NCBI RefSeq assembly: GCF_010993775.1
Contig: NZ_WOTO01000004.1
Span: 1 to 64,000, forward strand
Length of the DNA stretch: 64,000 nt
Source of the DNA: Fodinicola feengrottensis
GTDB taxonomy: Bacteria > Actinomycetota > Actinomycetes > Mycobacteriales > HKI-0501
Direction of reading: 5' to 3'
The notes under the pieces are model-generated. The model saw nothing but the letters and a program-made list of their open reading frames with translations, made no database searches and was not told where the DNA came from. Each line of letters starts with the position of its first letter. Position 1 is the first letter of the stretch. Positions 31,584-40,275 of this stretch are shown in pieces. The position numbers and the translations under genes are program-made.

Positions 31584-31798
31584 CCGCGCCTCTTGGCGCC
31601 CGGGGTACGCGACCTCGCCTGCTTAACCGGCTCCTTGTGCTCGTCCGCCGGCTGGTCGACCGCCGTGGTGACCCGCTCGCCCTCCAGGCCGAGCCTGTCA
31701 GCCACCTCAAGCGGGACCTTGTCGCCGACGGTGTACGCGAGGGAGCCGCCGTCGAACACCCGGTCGGTGGCCAGCACGTACTCGGTCGGCTCTGGCAT
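31580..31798 (-). CDS. Small post-capsid protein of unknown function
   Basis: 72 residues from ATG 31798, preceded by GAGGAG with five bases spacing. MPEPTEYVLATDRVFDGGSL, AYTVGDKVPLEVADRLGLEG, basic tail. The frame stays open upstream through a Cys-rich stretch (CLACGEHDCTHIP) to a GTG at 31894 with weak GGGAG; a longer 104-residue form with a zinc-binding head is therefore possible. Found in this place in many actinophage head gene clusters. Confidence 0.65.
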   Translation of the reverse strand: MPEPTEYVLATDRVFDGGSLAYTVGDKVPLEVADRLGLEGERVTTAVDQPADEHKEPVKQARSRTPGAKRRG

Positions 31799-31979
31799 GA
31801 CACTCCTCAGCGGGAACGGCGTCTGGACGTTGGGGATGTGCGTGCAGTCGTGCTCGCCGCACGCCAGGCACGGCGCCTGTGAGGTCTGCAGCACGGTCGC
31901 TCCCTCGGGTGGTCGATGCGGGCAGCCGGAAGGACGAGTCCAGCTCCCCGCCCTCAGTCCTGGTGGACGAGGCCTGGGG

Positions 31980-33203
31980 TCACGGGTGGATATCGGTGAA
32001 GTCGACCTCACGAAGTAGTCCGGCCGGCTCACGGCCAGCCCGACGTTCTCCTCGGCGAGGACCACGACCTTGTTCCCGATGAAGTAGTCGGAGTGCTGGT
32101 CTCCGACGCGGATCGTGATCCCCTCGTTCTCCAGCAGGGTCGCGCCGAGCTTGTACGAGCCGACCAGGGCCTTGGTGACCTCCATCGACGGCGTACGGAC
32201 GGTGGGGATGCCCCAGATGTTGGCCGGGCCTGCGGTGAACGGGTTGCCGGCCGGGAAGTTCCCGTCGAACGAGCCGGTGCCGCTGTTGCGCTTGGTGACC
32301 ATCGTCCAGTAGTCGGACGCGTTCATCGCGATGCCGTCGCGCGACGCCGCCGACCGCCTCGACCTTGCCGATCGCGAGACCCAGCATGGCGATCATGTCC
32401 ACGCCGACGGCCCCGGTCGACGGGTCGGTCAGCGTCTGCAGGCCGGTGGTCTGCCGGATGCCACGGATGGCCGGCGCGGTGCCGGACCCGTTGAGCACCT
32501 GCTTCTCTTCGGCCAGTTGGACCATGTAGCCCAGCCGCGAGTCGATGTATCCACTGACCGTAGGCGCGTTCGCCAGAAGCTGTCGGGTCACCGGGATCCA
32601 GCCGGCGATGGTGCGGATCGGCGCGTCCTGAGCCGTGAAGGTCATCGCGACTTCGGGCTTGTTGGAGCCCTCAGCGGTCGGGCCGGTGATCAGCGCGTCG
32701 TCCGAGGCGTTGTTGCTCTCTCGGATGTACGGGACGCTCAGCAGGTTGGTCGGGATCACGCTCAGGAGGTCGCGGACGAACAGCCGCTGCCTGTTCGGGA
32801 CCGGCGGCAGCGGGGTGCCTCGCGGCACGAACAGGCCGCCCCCGGCGGTGCCGTCGCCCTGCGTGAGCAAGGTGCGTACCTCGCCCTCGTATTGGCCCTG
32901 CGCGCCACGCTGGGCGTAGTCGCGGAAGCCGTCGGAGTCGACGAACTGCTGGCCTGCCGACCGGGCCTCGGACCCGAAGGCGCTAGTACCCACTTGAGGG
33001 GCGCTCTGGGTCCGACGCTCGCCCTCGGCGGAGCGCTCGGCGACGCACAGCAGCGCGTCCTGCGAGCGGATGTCCTCGATCGTCTGCTTGATCTCGGCGC
33101 GGACCTCGGCGGTCTGCTCGGACTTGCTGCGGAGGTCGTTGAGCTTCTCGCCCAGGCCCTCCAGGCCTGTGCGCAGCTCCACCGGGTTGAGTACGGCGGT
33201 CAT
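31980..33203 (-). CDS. HK97-fold major capsid protein (two frameshifts)
   Basis: About 407 residues. An N-terminal coiled coil of about 110 residues (LGEKLNDLRSKSEQTAEVRA) acts as the cleaved scaffold (delta) domain. Capsid body: TGPTAEGSNKPEVAMTFTAQ, ASWxPVTRQ-like IAGWIPVTRQLLANAPTVSG, and GSGTAPAIRGIRQTTGLQTL. Breaks near 32335 and 32012 compensate: the middle piece (YWTMVTKRNSGTGSFDGNFP) is in another frame and the last residues EVDFTDIHP return. AGGAGG precedes ATG 33203 with a GATCAAAAGATC copy just upstream. Confidence 0.9.
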   Translation of the reverse strand: MTAVLNPVELRTGLEGLGEKLNDLRSKSEQTAEVRAEIKQTIEDIRSQDALLCVAERSAEGERRTQSAPQVGTSAFGSEARSAGQQFVDSDGFRDYAQRGAQGQYEGEVRTLLTQGDGTAGGGLFVPRGTPLPPVPNRQRLFVRDLLSVIPTNLLSVPYIRESNNASDDALITGPTAEGSNKPEVAMTFTAQDAPIRTIAGWIPVTRQLLANAPTVSGYIDSRLGYMVQLAEEKQVLNGSGTAPAIRGIRQTTGLQTLTDPSTGAVGVDMIAMLGLAIGKVEAVGGVARRHRDERVRLLDDGHQAQQRHRLVRRELPGRQPVHRRPGQHLGHPHRPYAVDGGHQGPGRLVQARRDPAGERGDHDPRRRPALRLLHREQGRGPRRGERRAGREPAGLLREVDFTDIHP

Positions 33204-33228
33204 CAGTAGCAGTCCTCCTCAGGACACA

Positions 33229-33240
33229 GATCTTTTGATC
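33229..33240 (-). repeat. GATCAAAAGATC element, copy 4
   Basis: Exact 12-mer, non-coding, 26 bases upstream of the capsid start and just before its ribosome binding site. Confidence 0.6.
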
Positions 33241-33388
33241 TCGGGTCCCGGGGTGGTCGCTGCTATCTGCCGTCTCCTACTCCGGTATTTCTAGTCCCCA
33301 GGATACCCCTGGTGGGTTAACAGGAACAGGGCTCACATCTGTTGCTCCGCAAGGCAAGAACGTCTCCAAGAATGTTTAGAGAATGCGG

Positions 33389-33420
33389 TATGATTAATTC
33401 ACTCAATTGTTTAGGGAGGT
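33389..33420 (+). promoter_or_regulatory. Probable promoter and very strong ribosome binding site on the plus strand
   Basis: TATGAT at 33389 is a good -10 element in an AT-rich patch; no clear -35. GGGAGGTGAT at 33414-33423 matches the 16S rRNA 3' end over ten bases and lies nine bases from the GTG of the small zinc-motif gene. Confidence 0.55.
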
Positions 33421-33428
33421 GATGAAAG

Positions 33429-33548
33429 GTGCTAATTTGCAGACACTGCCGCCGGCAGCTAAGACGCATGCCGCAGGGCGGCTATGTCCACGTTGGAGGA
33501 GGCGAGAAATGCCCAGACCGGTTGAAGTACGGCGAACCGATGAAGTAG
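33429..33548 (+). CDS. 39-residue CxxC zinc-motif protein, lone plus-strand gene in the late operon
   Basis: GTG 33429 to TAG 33548. It reads MLICRHCRRQLRRMPQGGYV then HVGGGEKCPDRLKYGEPMK: Cys-x2-Cys, a His and a further Cys spaced like small actinobacterial zinc-ribbon proteins. It has its own -10 element, an exceptional ribosome binding site and its own terminator, and is opposite in strand to all surrounding structural genes. That is the definition of a phage moron. Function unknown. Confidence 0.65.
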   Translation: MLICRHCRRQLRRMPQGGYVHVGGGEKCPDRLKYGEPMK

Positions 33549-33556
33549 GGCATAGC

Positions 33557-33586
33557 GAGGGGTGGGACCAAAAGGTCGCACCCCTC
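33557..33586. terminator. Terminator after the moron
   Basis: Stem GAGGGGTG-G-GACC / GGTC-G-CACCCCTC with loop AAAA and one internal G-G mismatch, followed by TTGTATT. Lies between the plus-strand small gene and the convergent end of the 33596 gene. Confidence 0.8.
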
Positions 33587-33595
33587 TTGTATTCG

Positions 33596-33913
33596 TCAGC
33601 TGACCTCGACCACGAAGCCGTTGCCACAGTTGGGGAAGGACTCGTGCTGTCCGGATCCGTAGGTGACCCGCCAGCGCCCGAAGTAGAGTCCGCCGTCGGT
33701 CGGCAGGCCGTCGTCGGCCCACTCGTAGCGCACCGCCCCCGGGTCGCCGGTCTTCTCCGCCGTGAAGGACGACTCGTCGTACGCGACGGTGGCGCCTCGC
33801 AGGTACAGGGCCACGGTGGCGCCGTCGAGGTCGACCGGTGTGTTCGTCTCGTCCGTGAGCGTGGCGCTCAGCTCAGGTAGGTCGTCCCCGAGCCGGATGG
33901 CGGCGTCTGGCAT
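33596..33913 (-). CDS. BppU-N-like small phage structural protein
   Basis: 105 residues, intact. LGDDLPELSATLTDETNTPV followed by DLDGATVALYLRG is the typical opening of BppU N-terminal-type beta domains, which join receptor-binding or fibre proteins to baseplates. C-terminus YFGRWRVTYGSGQHESFPNC, GNGFVVEVS. Its start codon abuts the stop of the repeat protein gene, suggesting they work together. Confidence 0.7.
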   Translation of the reverse strand: MPDAAIRLGDDLPELSATLTDETNTPVDLDGATVALYLRGATVAYDESSFTAEKTGDPGAVRYEWADDGLPTDGGLYFGRWRVTYGSGQHESFPNCGNGFVVEVS

Positions 33914-33914
33914 G

Positions 33915-35519
33915 TCAGTGCCTCTCGATGATCACGTGGTTGCCGGAGCCCGAGGTCTGGTGCGTCCGGGTGGGGCCGGTCAGTGCCCTGCTAGCGGCCG
34001 TGGGCGGCCCGGCGGTAGCCGTAGGCCTGACGATGCTGTGGTTCGGGCTCCGATGGTGCCTCGGCGCCGTGATGTCCCTGATCGACCACAGCAGCCTGAG
34101 GTCAGCCCTGACCAGCGCGCGGTCGATCCACTCGACCGCAGCCGCCTCGCCCACCGCCCGGCGGACCGTCCAGCGGAGGTCGCTGGAGGCCGCGACGAGA
34201 CGGTGGTCCGCCCACCGCAGCACCGCCAGCTGGCCGGCCAGTTGGCGGTCTCCCCAGGCCAGCTCCAGCTGGCCGCCAACGTGGGCGAGGTCGTCCCACG
34301 AGACCCCGCCGTCGACGCCCACCAGCGAGCGCAGCGCCCAGGACAGCTCCGCAGGGGCGCCGATGACGACGCGGTCTCCCCAGGCCAGCGCACGGCCCGC
34401 GCCCACCGTCACATGGTCGTCCCAGAGCAGGTCGGCGGTCGCGCCGACGTTGGACCTGGTGTTCCAAACGAGGGTCATGGACGCCTCCACCTGGACCAGC
34501 GACAGGACTCCCCAGTCGACCTCAACCGCAGCCGCTACCGCAGCCCTGTCGATCCACACCAGCGTGGTCGTTCGTGCGGCAGTCGCCGCGACCCTCCATC
34601 GAGCCGCGACCGTCGCACCGGCGACCGCGCGTACGGCCCACCGGACCGCGACGGCCTGGCCGACGGGTGTACTCACGTCCCACTGCAAGGCCACGGAGGA
34701 GCCCGCTGGTGCCCGGACGGACCAGGGGACCTCTACGGATACCCCCGCCGCCGACCGCGCCCCCCAGGGCAAGCTGACGGGCGAGCCGACGGCCTGCCGC
34801 GCGGCCCAGGACAGGTCGGCGGCCGACCCGACGCCGGTCAGCACACTCCAGGGCAGTGCCGACGCGTTGCCTGCCGTACCTCGGTCACCCCAGGCGAGCG
34901 ACGACGACGCGCCAGCGGCCTGCCTGACGCTCCAACCGAGCGAGCACGATCGCCCCATTACCTGCCTGGTCGCCCAGCCCAGCTCAGCGGCGAGCCCGGC
35001 GGTCGCGCGTACCTTCCACGGCAGGCTCGTCGAGCCGCCGGTAGTGACTCTGCCGGCCCAGAGCAGCGCCGTAGCGCCTCCCACGGCCTGGCGGTCGCTC
35101 CATCGCAGCAGGCGGCTCGACCCGGCTGTCTGCCTGGCGTCCCATCTCAGGGCCGTGGCTTGGCCGGCGGTCTGGCGAGCTGCCCACTGAAGCGCGCTGG
35201 AGCTGCCGGCGACGTGCCGGACCTTCCAAGGCAGCGCCAACGCCAGTCCGGCCGGCGCGCGCGTACTCCAGGTCAGCGCCGATGCCTGCCCAGTGGTGTG
35301 GCGCGCGTTCCACTTGGCGACGACGGTCGCGCCAGCTGTCGCGCGGTCCCTCCAGTCCAGCTCCATTGCGGCGCCGGTCGCCTGACGGACCCTCCACTGC
35401 ACGGCCGAGGAGGCGCTGGCAGTGGTCCGCACCTTCCACTGCAGCGCGAGGTCCAGGCCGACCGGGACGGTGACGGCGGTAAGGATCCGGGTTGGGATCA
35501 GGTTCGGGATGGTAGGCAT
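33915..35519 (-). CDS. Tandem 14-residue-repeat structural protein (about 32 repeats)
   Basis: 534 residues, intact frame. After a short head (MPTIPNLIPTRILTAVTVPV) almost the whole chain is a 14-residue unit, consensus x-V/D-R-x-x-x-G-x-x-x-x-L-x-W, repeated about 32 times (for example RVRQATGAAMELDW, AARQTAGQATALRW, GDRVVIGAPAELSW). One unit near the C-terminal third has two extra residues. A 50-residue Pro/Thr/Ser-rich, His-rich tail follows. Trp and Arg every 14 residues with alternating small residues predict short beta strands, so a beta-solenoid or stacked fibre is likely. Its place between protease and capsid genes suggests a head fibre or decoration; not proven. Confidence 0.75.
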   Translation of the reverse strand: MPTIPNLIPTRILTAVTVPVGLDLALQWKVRTTASASSAVQWRVRQATGAAMELDWRDRATAGATVVAKWNARHTTGQASALTWSTRAPAGLALALPWKVRHVAGSSSALQWAARQTAGQATALRWDARQTAGSSRLLRWSDRQAVGGATALLWAGRVTTGGSTSLPWKVRATAGLAAELGWATRQVMGRSCSLGWSVRQAAGASSSLAWGDRGTAGNASALPWSVLTGVGSAADLSWAARQAVGSPVSLPWGARSAAGVSVEVPWSVRAPAGSSVALQWDVSTPVGQAVAVRWAVRAVAGATVAARWRVAATAARTTTLVWIDRAAVAAAVEVDWGVLSLVQVEASMTLVWNTRSNVGATADLLWDDHVTVGAGRALAWGDRVVIGAPAELSWALRSLVGVDGGVSWDDLAHVGGQLELAWGDRQLAGQLAVLRWADHRLVAASSDLRWTVRRAVGEAAAVEWIDRALVRADLRLLWSIRDITAPRHHRSPNHSIVRPTATAGPPTAASRALTGPTRTHQTSGSGNHVIIERH

Positions 35520-35527
35520 GGCGGCGC

Positions 35528-36310
35528 CTACGTGTAGTACTTCAGGACGCCTGAGATGGACGCCGTCGCGGTCACGGCCGCCGTGCTGGCCACGCTCTTG
35601 ATGAGCAGGGTCTGCGCGCCGGTCGGCGGCGAGGCCAGGAAGCACGCCTTCGAGACACCGTATGTGCTGCCGTCGGGCAGGCTCACCCAGCGCGAGTTGT
35701 CGCCGGACATCGCCGTCCCGCCGAGCGAGATGTTGAACGCGGTTCTCTGGTTCGTCCCGGTGTACGTCAGCTCGAATACGGCCTCGGCCAGCTGGCACCC
35801 GGACGGGACTGTCGCAGAGAAGGAGACCACCGTCGTCACGGTCGCGCCTGTGACCACCGACGCGGAGCCGGAGAACGCCTGCGACGTGACCAGGTTGGTC
35901 ATCGTGTTGCTGCTGCCGTTGATGGTCTTGTTGGTCAGCGCTTGGGTGTCCGTGGTGCCCACCACCGAGCCGGTGACGCCGTGCACGTGCACGCCCGAGG
36001 AGGCGTTGACGTGGTTGTTGGCCTCCTGGTAGTCCAGCGACGCCGCCTGGTGGCTGATGATCGCTCCGCTGGCGTGGATCGCCCCCGTGGTGCCGTCGTA
36101 GCCACGGCCGCTGGTCGCGACGGTGCACGTCGTCCCGGACCGGGAGCTGACCAGGATCAGCTCGGAGTCCACCAGGACCGTGAAGTTCGCCGTCGGCCAG
36201 TTCGTCGCTGCGGCGATGGTGAAGGTGCCGGCGTTACCCGGGACGGTGGCCGTCATGCTGCTGGTAGTAGTGGTGACCACCGCGTTGTTGGTGAATGTCC
36301 TCGCCGCCAT
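35528..36310 (-). CDS. Putative fibre or head-decoration protein
   Basis: 260 residues. It contains SGVHVHGVTGSVVGTTDTQ followed by ALTNKTINGSSNTMTN, a stalk motif very common in phage fibres, and a C-terminal beta domain (TYTGTNQRTAFNISLGGTAM). N-terminus MAARTFTNNAVVTTTTSSMT is low-complexity Thr/Ser. Probably forms a trimeric fibre with or beside the repeat protein. Confidence 0.65.
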   Translation of the reverse strand: MAARTFTNNAVVTTTTSSMTATVPGNAGTFTIAAATNWPTANFTVLVDSELILVSSRSGTTCTVATSGRGYDGTTGAIHASGAIISHQAASLDYQEANNHVNASSGVHVHGVTGSVVGTTDTQALTNKTINGSSNTMTNLVTSQAFSGSASVVTGATVTTVVSFSATVPSGCQLAEAVFELTYTGTNQRTAFNISLGGTAMSGDNSRWVSLPDGSTYGVSKACFLASPPTGAQTLLIKSVASTAAVTATASISGVLKYYT

Positions 36311-36369
36311 CGACTACCGCCTCCTCCCGAATATCCTGTCTATACAAGCGATTCCGCACTCGAATGAGG

Positions 36370-36408
36370 GAGCAGGGAGTCGCGGGGCCAGCACCGGGCT
36401 CCCTGCTC
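36370..36408. terminator. Hairpin after the 36410 gene
   Basis: Perfect ten-base stem GAGCAGGGAG / CTCCCTGCTC around a 19-base loop, ending one base from the stop of the gene at 36410. Could terminate or attenuate late transcription; no strong T tail. Confidence 0.5.
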
Positions 36409-36409
36409 G

Positions 36410-36952
36410 TTAGGCGCTGGTGTCGCCCTCGACGCGTACGGTGACGCTGTCGTTGTCCAGGGCTGCCTGGTTGCTGGCTGTCCGGCGCACCCAGATAGCG
36501 GCGACGCTGCCCGCCGGGATGTCGGCGATCGAAAGGCCACCGGACTTGGTCGTGGGGCCGGAGAAAGTGACACCGGACGGGGCGGTGTTCTTGTTGGCGA
36601 TCGTGGCCGCCTGAGCGCTCGACGAGCCCTTGGCGGTCACCCCGGCGGGGTCGAGGCCGATGGCGCAGTCGACGCCCCCGGAGGTCTCCGCGCTTTGCCA
36701 CGCCTTGGGGCTCGTGAGCGTCAAGGTCGCGTGGTTGTTGTGGATGAACATGCACTGGTAGTCCACGTTGGACGCCGAGTTCTCGTCGCCGGTCACGTCC
36801 GGGAACAGGTTGTTCAGGGTCGCGGTGGTGATGGACGAGGTGCTCACGTACTTGCCGAGCGAGCTGCCGGCGACGGTCTGGGTGTTGGTGTTGCCTGCAG
36901 ACCCGGCCGTGGTTGAAGTCTTGTACAGCAGGTCCGATGAGCTGATCGCCAT
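36410..36952 (-). CDS. Phage structural protein of unknown role (head cluster)
   Basis: 180 residues from ATG 36952 behind AAGGAG. MAISSSDLLYKTSTTAGSAG, LGKYVSTSSITTATLNNLFP, then DYQCMFIHNNHATLTLTSPK. The opening ISSSDLLYK-like motif is one I associate with a conserved actinophage head-cluster protein of unknown function. Beta-rich, so probably surface exposed. Intact frame. Confidence 0.65.
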   Translation of the reverse strand: MAISSSDLLYKTSTTAGSAGNTNTQTVAGSSLGKYVSTSSITTATLNNLFPDVTGDENSASNVDYQCMFIHNNHATLTLTSPKAWQSAETSGGVDCAIGLDPAGVTAKGSSSAQAATIANKNTAPSGVTFSGPTTKSGGLSIADIPAGSVAAIWVRRTASNQAALDNDSVTVRVEGDTSA

Positions 36953-36963
36953 GTCGGGTCTCC

Positions 36964-38132
36964 TTAGATCCGGTCGAGGATGTCGAGCGCGTCTTCCAGG
37001 TCCGGACCAGCTGGTCCTCCAGTGCGTCCAGCGCGTCGGTACCCGTGAGAGGGATGTCGTGCACGTCCGGGCCATATACGACTCGGACCTTGTCGAAGGT
37101 GAGCTGCTGGCCGTACGGGACCTGCGGGAGGTCGCCCGCGTCCGAGATGGTCACGTGCGGCACGAAGTTCGGGTGGTGGCTGGCCGGCGGCGCCATGTCG
37201 CCTACGTCCAGGCAGGCGCTGACGAGATCGTCCGACTCGACTAGCACCACCCGGCTGCTCTGCGGCCCTAGGTAGGCGCTGCCCGCGACATCAGTCACCA
37301 TCGGCGCCTCGGTGCTGGCCCAGTCGGTGATGGCGGCCAGGATCGCGGCCTTCGTCTGCTCGTCGATCGACGCGTCCTCACCGAGGTAGCTGATCGTCAG
37401 GTGCAGGCCGTCCGCTGGGTGGTCGCCGCCGAGACGGGCGAGCCAGTCCAGCGACGCCTGGTCCGGCACGAGCGCCACCATCGCGCCAGAGGGCTCGTCG
37501 GGCGCTCCAGCTGGTCCGTCGGATGGTGCCTCGGCGCGGTCCTCGGCGTCCAGGGCCCTCAGGGCCTCGACGAGGGGCATCGCCCCTGCCGCCACCCTGG
37601 TCAGCAGGTCGGCGGCGCTCTCGCGGCTCATCCGGGCCTCCGAGCGGGTGCTGAGCAGGCGGGTGCCGGGCACCGCGCCCTTGAGCACGAGGGAGATCTC
37701 GTCCATCCGGGCCTCGGTCATCAGCTCGCGCGCGTCCGGGCCGTACAGCTCCAGGTCGTCGCGCTTCTCGCTCCACTGCTGCCGAGCGAACCCGAAGGAG
37801 AACTCGTCCATCGACCCGCTCTTGAGCTGGGCCCAGGCCTGCCGGGCCTTCGGGACTGCGTCGAAGTCGTCCAGCTGGACCGTCATGTCCAGGCCGTCGG
37901 GGTGCTCCTCGTACGAGATGCCCCGGCCGATCACCTCGGTCCAGTCGTGTCCCCAGGCGCATTTCGGGAGCTTCTGCTGGGAGCCGCGGGTGAACACGCC
38001 AGGGGCCCAGACCGACCCGTAGGAGTCGGCGACGCCGTAGCTGCAGACCCTCGCGGTGAACTGCCGCTTCTCCTCGTCGAGTGCCCGCAGCTCCACGCCG
38101 GGGAGCGACCTCTGCTCGTGCTTCGTCATCAC
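36964..38132 (-). CDS. Prohead protease fused to a 2H phosphoesterase domain (frameshifted at C-terminus)
   Basis: About 389 residues. Residues 1-165 are an HK97-type prohead protease (peptidase U35): VADSYGSVWAPGVF, His62 in KCAWGHDWTEVIGRG and Ser112 in SMDEFSFGFARQQW, then DEISLVLKGAVPGTRLL. After an Ala/Asp-rich linker, residues 216-365 form a 2H phosphoesterase (2'-5' RNA ligase-like) domain with both H-x-T motifs: HLTISYLG at 244-246 and HVTIS at 326-328. A missing G near 37012 hides the C-terminus; the restored frame ends EDALDILDRI at 36964. Protease matures the capsid; the second domain may cut cyclic or 2'-5' linked nucleotides. Confidence 0.85.
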
Positions 38133-40262
38133 GCCGCCTTACCGTTCAAGGCCGCGAGGGCCTGGTCGAGGTCGATCTCGTTGGCGGCCATCTGGGTCAG
38201 CAGCTGGCCGACAGTGGAGGCGTCCACGCCTGACACCAGCTCGGCCGCGCCGTCGTACGCCAGGACGGCCTCCATCTGGGCCAGCTCCTCCGACCGCTGG
38301 ATGACCAGCGTCGACATCGACGAGTTGATCCGCTCGACGACGCGCTCGTGATCCTCGTCCGCGTCCAGGCCCGCCTGGAACTGCGTGGACACGGCTCGGT
38401 GGATCTCCTCGGTCAGGGTGGCCGCCAACGCGTCCGACCGAGCCTCGATGAACTGGTCGACCGAGCCGGGGTCTACCTGGTCCGCGCCGGCCGCCAGGGC
38501 CAGAGCCATCTCGTACATAGCCGACGCCCACTGCCGGACCTCCTCGACCCAGAAGATCGGGTCGTAGATGCCGGTGCCGGTGGTGTCCCGCTTCTCAACC
38601 AGGAGCCTCCCGCGCTTGCCCTCCAGGCGGCCCCGCACGGAGCGGGCCTGGCGGTCGAGCATGTGGTGTGCCTGCTTGGTCATGGCCCGGGTCAGTGACG
38701 CGACGTGCGCGTCGCGGATGACGCCACGCTTCTTCGCCTCCAGGTAGGCGGCTGACATCCCCTTCGTGAGGTGCCCGGTGGGGACTGGGGCATGGTCCGG
38801 GCCGGCGTGGCGCTGCTCCCCGGCGTCGTCGCTCGCCTGCACCTGTCCCGTCGGGATAGCTACGGGTGCGGGCGACGAGGTGAAGGGCGGACCTACCCAG
38901 GCCATCGGCGGCAAACCCACCGCGTCAAGGGCGGCCGCCGGGTCGTAGCCAGCGTCCACCAGGGCGACGGCGGCCTGGGCGAGGTTCAGCGTCGAGACGA
39001 CGCTCGGCTGCTCGTCCTTGGCCGGGTCCATGCCCGCCGGCAGCCCGATGTAGTCCCGGGCCTCGTCGTCGGTGATCAGGTTGGCCTGCTTCAGCTCCGT
39101 CACCGAGACCGCCGTGATGTTCCGCTTCGGCTGCAGCTCGACGACGCCGCTGGTGTCGAACCATCCGGCCTCCGAGCCCACCAGCGGTGCCAGCCGGAGG
39201 TTGATGTGGTCCTGCAGCTCCGAGACCAGCGGCAAGATGGTGTCGAACCAGAAGTTCTGGTGCTCCTGGCCCGCGTTGCTATACGTGCGCTCGCTGGCGT
39301 CGCCCAGCTTGGACACCGGCACGCCGAACGCGATGGAGATGGAGTGCTGCGCCTGGATCATCTGCTGGATAAACTGGCTGTCCCGCTGGGTGCTCCCCAG
39401 CGTCTTGATGTCCAGCATCCCGCCAACGCCGCCGTCCCCGTCGCCGTTGACCTCAAGAAACGCAGTCCTCCCGGCGTTGGCGGGGGGCCCCGGTAGTTCG
39501 ATTGGAACTGGGCCTGGAAGGCCGCCTTCTGCTCGGAGTTCTCGAACGCCTGGGTCACCACGGCGGCGGCCGGCATGGCGTTGTTGCGGAGGAAGCCGAC
39601 GCTGTACTCGGAGAGCATGATCGCGGTGGACACGTCCAGCCTGGCGGCCTGCAGCACGCTCTCGGGCTGCCGAGGGTCGAGCTGGCTGGGCCGCCAGGCG
39701 TAGAAGACCTGGTCGAGGCTGAGGTGCCTGAGCTGGCCGCGATCGACGAACTTGTAGGCGTCGAAGTAGCGGCTGCCGCCGTCTGTTGGGACCGGGCGAA
39801 TGAGGTTCGCTGGGATCGGCCACGCGTACTGGGGCGCAGGCTGCCTTGGAGAGCCGAAGTCCAGCTCCCAGGCCCAGACGCCCGTCACCAGGTAGCTGGC
39901 GATGGCCTGCTGCCACATCTGCCGGGAGGTGAACTGCGGGTTGGGGGCCGGCCGGCGGGGCCGAGCATCCGCGCCAGCGGGGCCTTGGTGCTGTAGTCGT
40001 TCGGCCGCTCGATATCGCCGCCGGCACGGAATGGCAACGCGCTGATGGCCTGGGCGATGATCTGGACGCACCGGTAGACCCAGATGTTGTTGTAGTAGGC
40101 CAGCTCCAGTGCTTGCTGCGCGTTCCAGTCCGAGATCTGCCCCTGGCTCGGGGAGATGAACCGCACGGACCGGGTGGCCATCGTCGGGTCACGGCGCTCC
40201 AGCGGCTCCGGCGACGGCGGGCCGATCGGCGTCCGCCGGTCTGTCACCTTGAAGTCAGGCAT
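38129..40262 (-). CDS. Portal protein with long C-terminal extension (two frameshifts)
   Basis: About 711 residues when joined. HK97-family portal body: NNIWVYRCVQIIAQAISALP, FRAGGDIERPNDYSTKAPLA, then (after a break near 39955) YLVTGVWAWELDFGSPRQPA and (after a break near 39485) SISIAFGVPVSKLGDASERT, QEHQNFWFDTILPLVSELQD. Beyond about residue 430 a helical extension of some 250 residues (AMTKQAHHMLDRQARSVRGR, EEIHRAVSTQFQAGLDADED) follows, longer than in simple portals; it may replace a separate MuF-like or scaffold function. ATG 40262 lies inside a GATCAAAAGATG copy. Confidence 0.88.
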
Positions 40263-40271
40263 CTTTTGATC
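40261..40271 (-). repeat. GATCAAAAGAT(G) element, copy 5
   Basis: Minus-strand copy overlapping the portal start codon: the final ATG of the element is the initiator. Eleven of twelve bases match. Confidence 0.55.
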
Positions 40272-40275
40272 CCCC

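Noticed and set aside
33915-36128. 737-codon ORF with start at 36128
   Set aside because: The upstream third is antisense-like Arg-rich sequence over the 35528 gene; the repeat protein starts at ATG 35519.
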